This document shows positions 9,504-15,217 of a stretch of DNA of 15,217 bases, one piece after another. Position numbers and translations under genes: made by a program. The first letter of the stretch is position 1. Every line of letters starts with the position of its first letter. A model generated the notes under the pieces. That model was given only the letters and a program-made list of their open reading frames with translations. It was not told the origin of the DNA and did not search any database. The DNA is from Rikenellaceae bacterium. GTDB taxonomy: Bacteria > Bacteroidota > Bacteroidia > Bacteroidales > UBA932. The DNA is taken from positions 257 to 15,473 of the forward strand of contig DOSU01000033.1 in the NCBI GenBank assembly GCA_003513895.1. The letters run 5' to 3'.

Positions 9504-11078
9504 ATGAAAAAGATAATTACATTACTTTTAGCGGGTGTTCTCGTATTTAGCTCTTGTAACAAAGAGTATTTAGATACGACTCCTACTGATTCAGTATCCG
9601 GGCAATTAATTTTCAAAGACACGAAGAGTGCGATGGTTGCCCTAAATGGTATTTATGGTGCGCTATATTTACCTAACAGTACTTGGTTTGGAACCTTAGG
9701 TAATACACAGCAGAATTTTGGTATAGTATCCCATAATATTGTTGCAGACCTTATGGGAGAAGATTTTGTACAGGCAGAACAAGGAAACGGTTGGTTCTAT
9801 TTTGACTACAAATATGATGTACGTACTAGGTATGCCAGTGCAAGCTGGAGATGCTACGGTTTGTGGAATTTCTATTATAAAATTATTGTGAATGCAAATT
9901 ATGTTTTAGCATCAAAAGATCTTATATCAGGAAATCCAGCGGAAATTAAAAGTATAGTTGGACAAGCACTTACTTTACGTGCATACGCTTATTTTTATCT
10001 TTCACTTTACTTCCAGCAAACATATGTTGGCAATGAAGATTTGCCGGGAGTTCCTTTGTATACCGCGCCAACTCTTACAGGATCCCCAAGGGGTACATTG
10101 AGAGAAGTTTATGCGCAGATTGATTCTGACTTGGCTGAAGCTGCCACATTGCTCAAAGAGGCCAAAGATGCAGGAGTTACTCGTGCTCACAAGTCTCAGG
10201 TTGACTATAATGTTGCTAAAGCAATACAAGCAAAGGTATTTCTAGTGGAAGAAAAATGGACAGAAGCTGCTGCTGCAGCAAATGCTGCACGTACAAGCTA
10301 TGCATTGTTATCTGGGGATGCTCTTTATTCAGGATTTAACAATATCGCTCTATCTTCAGTTATTTGGGGTGGTGAGGTGATTTCAACTGAAGCTATTTCC
10401 GGCGGTTGGGGTACATTATTCTGCCATATGGATCCAGGTAGCACTACTGCTGTTCAATCTGCTAACGGATATGGTGTAAGTTCAAGAAAATGTATTGATG
10501 CTTCGTTATATAATAAAATTTCTTCAACAGACAAGCGTCTTTTGTGGTGGAAGGGTGTCGTAACAAATACGCAATCTTCAGGTCCTATGAAGAGTTATGT
10601 ACAACTAAAGTATAAATACAAAAACATTACTGACTATACAGGTGACTATATTTATCTTAGAGCAGAAGAAATGTTGCTAATAGAAGCAGAAGCCAAAGCT
10701 CGACTTACACAATATAGTGCAGCAAGAACACTTTTGCTTGAACTTGGTGCAGTTCGTGATGTAAACATGGCAACAAGACTGGCTTCTCGTACAGACGCTG
10801 CCACTTATAATTCAGATACTCATGCTGATCCTGTAACATTAATGGATGAAATTTTGTTACAACGCCGTATAGAGTTATGGGCCGAAGCTGGACGGATATT
10901 TGATCTTAAGAGATTGAGGCTTGGTTTTACAAGAAGTTATACCGGGACAAATCATTCACAACTTCTTCTAGACAAAACAACTACTGTAGGGTCTAAAGAA
11001 TTTGTTCTTCCAATTCCACAACAGGAATTTGATGGTAATGAATTTATGGATATTGCAACTGATCAAAATCCACTATAA
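9504..11078 (+). CDS. SusD/RagB-family nutrient-binding outer-membrane lipoprotein
   Basis: This is the surface lipoprotein that caps the SusC-like barrel and captures substrate. The 524-residue protein has a lipoprotein signal with lipobox VFSSC (Cys18), then NKEYLDTTPTDS, a start common in SusD proteins. Helical TPR-like segments are visible, for example LTLRAYAYFYLSLYFQQTY. The C-terminal RagB/SusD domain contains YIYLRAEEMLLIEAEAKARL and RRIELWAEAGRIFDLKRLR, and ends with FVLPIPQQEFDGN, all diagnostic of the family. Cys-Asn-Lys-Glu after the cut is compatible with the Bacteroidetes lipoprotein export signal to the cell surface. It lies between the SusC-like gene (28 bp) and a small lipoprotein gene (24 bp), forming one operon. 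I see no specificity-defining feature. Confidence 0.95.
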   Translation: MKKIITLLLAGVLVFSSCNKEYLDTTPTDSVSGQLIFKDTKSAMVALNGIYGALYLPNSTWFGTLGNTQQNFGIVSHNIVADLMGEDFVQAEQGNGWFYFDYKYDVRTRYASASWRCYGLWNFYYKIIVNANYVLASKDLISGNPAEIKSIVGQALTLRAYAYFYLSLYFQQTYVGNEDLPGVPLYTAPTLTGSPRGTLREVYAQIDSDLAEAATLLKEAKDAGVTRAHKSQVDYNVAKAIQAKVFLVEEKWTEAAAAANAARTSYALLSGDALYSGFNNIALSSVIWGGEVISTEAISGGWGTLFCHMDPGSTTAVQSANGYGVSSRKCIDASLYNKISSTDKRLLWWKGVVTNTQSSGPMKSYVQLKYKYKNITDYTGDYIYLRAEEMLLIEAEAKARLTQYSAARTLLLELGAVRDVNMATRLASRTDAATYNSDTHADPVTLMDEILLQRRIELWAEAGRIFDLKRLRLGFTRSYTGTNHSQLLLDKTTTVGSKEFVLPIPQQEFDGNEFMDIATDQNPL

Positions 11079-11102
11079 TTATATTTTAAAATAATTTAAT
11101 CG

Positions 11103-11900
11103 ATGAAAAATATTAAATATATAATTTCGTTAGTTTTTTTGCTTGCACTATTATCGTGTAACAAAGATGCTGTAATGCCTACCATAGATAGTGCTAATAT
11201 TGGTACTGTTGGCGCTGCGTTTGCATCTCCAGTATTAGTATATAATCTAAAAGCTACTGATAACAATGTTATAAAAGTGCTTGTTTACAGAGGTAATACG
11301 AAAGCTGCTGCGTCAGTTCCTGTTACTCTTACAAGTGCTTCTTCAGGTACTTTAGCATTATTTTCGTTACCTGTAAGTAATGTAGAGTTTGCTGCAGGAG
11401 AGGGATCTGCGTATTTGTCTGTTAATTATACTATGGCAAGCATAGCTCCGGCTAAAAAGTATACTTTTGCTTTGACGCTTGTAGGAGATGATCTTATCTC
11501 TCCTTCTAAGATCTCTGTAATGACTGTAAACGCTCAATTGCCTTTGGCTTATATTTCACTAGGAACAGGTTCATACACTTCGGAGTTCTATGAAACAACA
11601 GCTAATGTGGCTGTTTTGAAAGCAGACCTTCCAACAACTCTTCCAAGTTATTACCGCATTATAGAACCTTATGAACCAGGTTCAGGTGCAAATATAGACT
11701 TCAGCGTTGATAATGGAGTTATTACAATTGCTTCTCAAAACATTGGCTGGCTTTATAGCGCTTCATATGGATACGTTTATGTCACACCACAAACAACATC
11801 AGTTAGTGGAAAAACATATACATGGGTTTCTAAATTTACACTTCCTACCGCTGGAATGGCATTTGGAGGAACATATGCAGAATCTGTTACTTTGCCATAA
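11103..11900 (+). CDS. Surface lipoprotein of unknown function in the SusCD operon
   Basis: A 265-residue lipoprotein has signal peptide and lipobox LALLSC (Cys19), followed by NKD. No catalytic motif is visible. The mature part looks like two beta-rich domains. Residues about 40-145 have alternating hydrophobic strands and the segment VEFAAGEGSAYLSV (94-107), reminiscent of Calx-beta-like repeats found in Bacteroides lipoproteins. Residues about 148-265 start with YISLGTGSYTSEFYE and are rich in Tyr, Thr and Gly. Its position as third gene after SusC and SusD is that of SusE/SusF-type or other surface binding proteins, so an accessory binding role for the imported substrate is the best guess. 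It probably belongs to one of the unnamed Bacteroides PUL lipoprotein families. It is followed at once by a strong terminator and is the last gene of the operon. Confidence 0.85.
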   Translation: MKNIKYIISLVFLLALLSCNKDAVMPTIDSANIGTVGAAFASPVLVYNLKATDNNVIKVLVYRGNTKAAASVPVTLTSASSGTLALFSLPVSNVEFAAGEGSAYLSVNYTMASIAPAKKYTFALTLVGDDLISPSKISVMTVNAQLPLAYISLGTGSYTSEFYETTANVAVLKADLPTTLPSYYRIIEPYEPGSGANIDFSVDNGVITIASQNIGWLYSASYGYVYVTPQTTSVSGKTYTWVSKFTLPTAGMAFGGTYAESVTLP

Positions 11901-11921
11901 TTATATTGCTAATTATAAATT

Positions 11922-11949
11922 AAAGGCTGTAGATATACAGCCTTTTTTT
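11922..11949 (+). terminator. Intrinsic terminator between convergent genes
   Basis: AAAGGCTGTA, loop GATA and TACAGCCTTT form a perfect 10-bp stem with a 4-nt loop (11922-11945), running into a T-tract to 11949. It ends the SusCD operon on the plus strand. On the minus strand the stem is followed by an AT-rich tract starting TTTAATTTATAA, so it may also stop the convergent thioredoxin-like gene. Confidence 0.85.
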
Positions 11950-11965
11950 GTTTCGTTAATATTCA

Positions 11966-13078
11966 CTATAATGTTGTTTCAATAATATTGATCAAATCAT
12001 TAATGGCAATGTTTTTTGCAATAATTTTTTGATTTTTATCTATTAAAATTGTATGTGGAATAAGTTGAACATTATATTTTCTGGTAGCAGAAATGCTATC
12101 TGCCATATCATCAATTAAATGGATCCACAAAAGATTGTTTTTTGCAATTGTATCCTTCCAGTTTCTCTCGACATCGTTTACAGATATATCAATGATTTCA
12201 AGCCCTTTCGAGTGGTATTTTTGGTATATTCCGCTTAACCCACGAGAGAAATTAAAGCTGTTTGAGTCCCAACTCGCCCAAAAAACAATAAGATTTAGAC
12301 CATTTTGTTTGGTTAAATCCGATAAGGATAGAGATATTCCTTTATTATTTTTTAAAGTAAAATCAGGAGCAATTTGGCCTAATTCTAATTTTTCTCTTAT
12401 ATTAATTATCTTTTTGAGATTGATAACGTTTCTATTATTGTCAAACTCTTCTTTGCCATAAAATCTTTTGTATATACTTACTAATTCATTAAAATCAAGA
12501 GTATTGGCCCTCTCAATTGTATTTATTAACGTGAAATTTGAGATTGGATTATCTTTAATTACTGAGTCAGAATATTTTCTCATTTCACCATTTGCAGATT
12601 CTATGATTTTAATAAGATTTAATTTTTTTTGTTCAGATATCTTACTATCGCTTAATTCCAAAAGAGTTTTTTCAATGTTATATTTTTCTCTTGTGTTAAT
12701 GTCCTTTTGCTTAAAATCATCAATAATTCGTTGTGTCTTTCCTCCCTTAATCTTGGCATCTGCTAAATTATCCGATTGAGATTTTATAAAGAACCTTTCA
12801 TTTTCAAGGAAAATTGGTATTCCCTTTGGGATCCCTCTTAGATATATAATATATTTATCAGGAGTTTCAACCTTCCCGGTGAATTTGAATTTTCCATTTA
12901 ATATTTTAGCCGAGTCAAGTATAAGATAATCTTTTGATTGGGTTCTTAAAAATATTGTACCGTTTTTTATTACCTCATCTTTTCCTTTAATTTCTCCGTT
13001 GATGATATATCCTTTATTATTACTGATACATGAGATGATTGATATTAAAATAATCGCAATCTGAAGTAATTTCTTCAT
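11966..13078 (-). CDS. DUF4369-thioredoxin-fold lipoprotein lacking the CxxC active site
   Basis: This 370-residue lipoprotein is paralogous to the protein encoded at 1-1001, with the same layout. It has lipobox ISIISC (Cys17), a DUF4369-like domain (about 20-115; GYIINGEIKG, NGKFKFTGKV), a Lys/Ile/Asn-rich helical linker and a C-terminal TlpA-like thioredoxin fold (about 225-370; APDFTLKNNKG, VFWASW). Where TlpA proteins carry CGPC, this one reads DSNS (271-274), so both redox cysteines are gone. The cis-proline loop (LIPHTILID, Pro341) is retained, so the fold looks intact but cannot do thiol-disulfide exchange; a binding, chaperone or scaffold role is possible. The start is placed at Met 13078, which begins a normal signal peptide. 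An in-frame ATG at 13117 would add 13 residues and break that signal. It is divergent from the M64 protease gene. The gene is visibly more AT-rich than korAB-gdhA. Confidence 0.88.
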   Translation of the reverse strand: MKKLLQIAIILISIISCISNNKGYIINGEIKGKDEVIKNGTIFLRTQSKDYLILDSAKILNGKFKFTGKVETPDKYIIYLRGIPKGIPIFLENERFFIKSQSDNLADAKIKGGKTQRIIDDFKQKDINTREKYNIEKTLLELSDSKISEQKKLNLIKIIESANGEMRKYSDSVIKDNPISNFTLINTIERANTLDFNELVSIYKRFYGKEEFDNNRNVINLKKIINIREKLELGQIAPDFTLKNNKGISLSLSDLTKQNGLNLIVFWASWDSNSFNFSRGLSGIYQKYHSKGLEIIDISVNDVERNWKDTIAKNNLLWIHLIDDMADSISATRKYNVQLIPHTILIDKNQKIIAKNIAINDLINIIETTL

Positions 13079-13096
13079 ATAGATTTTTTTTAAAAA

Positions 13097-13104
13097 CAAA
13101 AGTA
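13097..13104 (-). promoter_or_regulatory. Possible -7 element for the cysteine-less thioredoxin-like gene
   Basis: The minus strand reads TACTTTTG, a TAnnTTTG match, 18 nt upstream of the ATG at 13078. No TTTG is found at the expected -33 distance, so support is weak. If real, transcription would start after the alternative ATG at 13117, favouring the shorter protein. Confidence 0.3.
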
Positions 13105-13177
13105 ATAATTTAGCCATATTCTTTTATTATTTATAAGGATAATTCCGGTTTTTTGATATTTTAATAGTTTCAGTTTT

Positions 13178-13209
13178 ATTGAATATTAAACAATAAATAA
13201 TTAAATTTG
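13178..13209 (+). promoter_or_regulatory. Putative promoter of the M64 protease gene
   Basis: ATTG (13178-13181), a 20-nt spacer and TAAATTTG (13202-13209) fit the Bacteroidetes pattern with one mismatch in the -33 element. The implied transcript start lies about 20 nt before the ATG at 13236. The M64 gene therefore appears to be transcribed separately from the SusCD operon. Confidence 0.5.
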
Positions 13210-13235
13210 TTAATTATGAATTACAACTAGATTTT

Positions 13236-15217
13236 ATGATTAAAATACTTAATATTACCTTAGTTTTTCTTGTTTCCATATTCCTTATAGGTTGTAAAAA
13301 AGATTTACCACCGGTTTTGACGCCATCCGCAAATCAGCTTGATATTCCATGTGTACAAGGATTAAGCACATTAAATTTATCGAGCAATTCATCTTGGACT
13401 GCATACTCAACAGGATCTTGGTTTACTATTTCGCCTTTATCAGGAAAGGGAGATGGTGTAATAAGTATACAAGCACAAAATAATTTAACTAAAAAAGATA
13501 GATCTGCCTCTATTGTTATTATAACTGGACAAGAAGGGAAAACTAATTTTCTTAAAAAAATAATAACAATAAAACAAAGTTTCTCACAACTGTCTGTTGA
13601 CATTGAAAATATTATATTTGAGAAAGATGCGGGCTCAAAAATAGTTAAAGTAACGACTAACACACCATGGTCTTTACAAGTACCTTCAGAAACTTCTTGG
13701 ATATCTGTGAGTTCGGTAAGTGGAAGCACTAATGCTGATTTAACATTCAGCGCTCAGGTTAACTTAAACGGAGATAGGTCTGCGAAGCTTACATTTGTAT
13801 ATGGGGATACTACAAAGGTGATTAGTTTGTTTCAGAAGAGGGCTTTTAATACAAATCCCTTACCAGTACAACTTCTCACTCCATTTAATTTATCACAAAA
13901 TTTACCAAGACTTGCTTCTTTTACATGGGCACCATCTATAGACACCGATAACGATAGGGTGACATATACATTTGAATTATCGGACAATACGGGTTTTTTG
14001 TCCGGAGACGGGAAAGTAGTAAAGGTTATCACAACAGATACTGTTCCTAAAGCTACAGTATCTGAGCTTTTAAAAGAAAACACAAAATATTACTGGAGGG
14101 TGACTTCATCTGATGCATACCTTGGAAAATCAGTTTCTCCAATATTTTCATTTACTACAGGAACAATAGGCGGTTATACAGATGGTGAATACAGAGTGGC
14201 TTTTAATTATGTTTCCGGAGCCAATCCAAATGAGATTATCTTCCTTGGCGACGGATATACAGTTGAAGACTATGTGGACGGAGGCAAGTTCGATCAGGAC
14301 ATGACAACTGGTATAGATGCTTTCTTTAATATTGAACCATATAAGAGTTACAAAAGTTACTTTAAGGTTTACAAAGTTGCTGCATATTCTCAGGATAGTG
14401 GCGTGTCACAGACAGACAAGTCAATAGTGAAAAAGACGGCTTTCGGTGTTGTATATAAAGGCGGATCAAGTTTAGAAGCCGACGATGATAAAGTATATGA
14501 ATATGCCCAGAAAATTCCGGGAATGGAAGATAACAATCCTAATTATAGCGGTGTTCAGGGTAAACTTCAAAATACACTTGTGATTCTTGTCGTAAATCAG
14601 GACCGGTACGCAGGGACAAACTGGTCGTGGAGCGACGGAAAAGCAATTTCTATTTGCCCTGTGAGTACTTCAACAAAAGCAGGAGTAAATTTTAAAAATG
14701 TTATTAACCACGAAGCCGGCGGACATGGTTTCGGTAGATTGGCAGATGAATACATCACCACTGAAAATACAGAAAAAACACTACCGGACGATGCTAAAGC
14801 GAGTTTTGCTCAATGGGTGAAGTATGGATTTTATCCAAATGTAGATTTAACAAGCGACCAATTAACAATAAAATGGAAATACTTTATAGGTAAAAATGGT
14901 TATAGTTCAGTTGGTGCATTTCAAGGAGCAATATATTACACTTATGGTGCATGGAAGGCGGAAACCTCAAGCTGTATGGTTTTTAACGAACCTTACTACA
15001 ATGCGCCGAGCCGTGAGAATATGGTAAAAAGAATATTGCGTACTGCTGCAGGTACCCGTGTTAATGAATATGTAAACGGAGTTCTCACCTCAATACCTAA
15101 CGACCCTTATACCCTTGATGCCTTTGTTGCAAAAGACATTCAAAAGAGTCCTTCAGGAGCCGCTATGCTTCTCACCAAGAGCGTAAATCCACTCACCTTC
15201 GTCCCTCTCGCCCCACC
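13236..15217 (+). CDS. BACON-BACON-FN3-M64 metallopeptidase lipoprotein (3' end cut by window edge)
   Basis: This is a probable cell-surface zinc metallopeptidase of the M64 ('IgA peptidase') group. The frame is open from the ATG at 13236 to the window edge, giving 660 complete codons with no stop. A lipoprotein signal ends in IFLIGC (Cys20), followed by KKD. Two BACON-like domains follow (about 31-116 with WFTISPLSG; about 118-201 with PWSLQV and SWISVSSVSG), each ending in a conserved Gln-containing strand. An FN3-like domain comes next (about 206-308, TWAPSIDTDND, YYWRV). The catalytic domain runs from about 317: EIIFLGDGYTVEDY (333-346), then NHEAGGHGFGRLADEY (491-506), whose His492, Glu493 and His497 are the likely zinc and catalytic residues. 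The spacing is HExxGH, one residue longer than HExxH. The BACON and FN3 domains probably serve adhesion or binding to a glycosylated substrate. The substrate is unknown; 'IgA' is only the family name. Confidence 0.88.
   Translation, partial: MIKILNITLVFLVSIFLIGCKKDLPPVLTPSANQLDIPCVQGLSTLNLSSNSSWTAYSTGSWFTISPLSGKGDGVISIQAQNNLTKKDRSASIVIITGQEGKTNFLKKIITIKQSFSQLSVDIENIIFEKDAGSKIVKVTTNTPWSLQVPSETSWISVSSVSGSTNADLTFSAQVNLNGDRSAKLTFVYGDTTKVISLFQKRAFNTNPLPVQLLTPFNLSQNLPRLASFTWAPSIDTDNDRVTYTFELSDNTGFLSGDGKVVKVITTDTVPKATVSELLKENTKYYWRVTSSDAYLGKSVSPIFSFTTGTIGGYTDGEYRVAFNYVSGANPNEIIFLGDGYTVEDYVDGGKFDQDMTTGIDAFFNIEPYKSYKSYFKVYKVAAYSQDSGVSQTDKSIVKKTAFGVVYKGGSSLEADDDKVYEYAQKIPGMEDNNPNYSGVQGKLQNTLVILVVNQDRYAGTNWSWSDGKAISICPVSTSTKAGVNFKNVINHEAGGHGFGRLADEYITTENTEKTLPDDAKASFAQWVKYGFYPNVDLTSDQLTIKWKYFIGKNGYSSVGAFQGAIYYTYGAWKAETSSCMVFNEPYYNAPSRENMVKRILRTAAGTRVNEYVNGVLTSIPNDPYTLDAFVAKDIQKSPSGAAMLLTKSVNPLTFVPLAP

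Noticed and set aside
11707..11985. 92-codon plus-strand open frame overlapping the end of the small lipoprotein gene and the terminator
   Set aside because: It is out of frame with the lipoprotein gene and runs through the hairpin terminator. The His/Leu-rich composition is that of a frame shadow.
13079..13117. Upstream ATG at 13117 adding 13 residues to the Cys-less thioredoxin-like protein
   Set aside because: The longer form puts a second hydrophobic run before the normal MKK lipoprotein signal and starts upstream of a possible -7 element. The Met at 13078 gives a standard lipoprotein start.
13334..14083. Two minus-strand open frames (131 and 83 codons) at the start of the M64 gene
   Set aside because: They lie opposite the BACON and FN3 region of a continuous 660-codon plus-strand frame, which has a lipoprotein signal and recognisable domains.

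Overview
The window comes from a Bacteroidetes genome, most likely an anaerobic member of the Bacteroidales. This rests on a SusC/SusD outer-membrane pair, DUF4369-thioredoxin lipoproteins, BACON domains, promoters of the TTTG / TAnnTTTG type, and the absence of strong Shine-Dalgarno sites. The 2-oxoacid:ferredoxin oxidoreductase indicates anaerobic metabolism. No tRNA, rRNA, insertion sequence, CRISPR array or phage gene was seen. I cannot name the genus.

Layout, left to right. (1) On the minus strand, a left-truncated TlpA-like thioredoxin lipoprotein (1-1001) lies downstream of a gamma-class carbonic anhydrase-like protein (1051-1608). (2) After a 285-bp divergent promoter region, a plus-strand operon holds korA, korB and gdhA (1894-6155), ending in a hairpin. 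It encodes the two-subunit 2-oxoglutarate:ferredoxin oxidoreductase and a hexameric glutamate dehydrogenase. (3) A well-formed Bacteroidetes promoter (6220-6251) precedes a three-gene outer-membrane operon: SusC-like transporter, SusD-like lipoprotein and a small beta-rich lipoprotein (6332-11900). It ends in a near-perfect hairpin terminator. (4) Convergent to that operon is a second DUF4369-thioredoxin lipoprotein (11966-13078) whose CxxC active site is replaced by DSNS. (5) Divergent from this gene, and cut by the right edge, is a large lipoprotein (13236-15217) with two BACON-like domains, an FN3-like domain and an M64-type ('IgA peptidase') metalloprotease domain. This open gene has no stop codon inside the window.

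How the genes may work together (inference). The surface metalloprotease and the SusC/SusD pair look like a protein- or glycoprotein-degrading and peptide-importing system, comparable in concept to RagAB of Porphyromonas. The korAB-gdhA operon next to it would take glutamate to 2-oxoglutarate and on to succinyl-CoA, CO2 and reduced ferredoxin. The carbonic anhydrase-like protein could interconvert the released CO2 and bicarbonate. The window therefore reads as an amino-acid-fermentation neighbourhood. The individual families are known. The most unusual single item is the cysteine-free thioredoxin-like lipoprotein, which can be compared with an intact CGPC paralogue in the same window.
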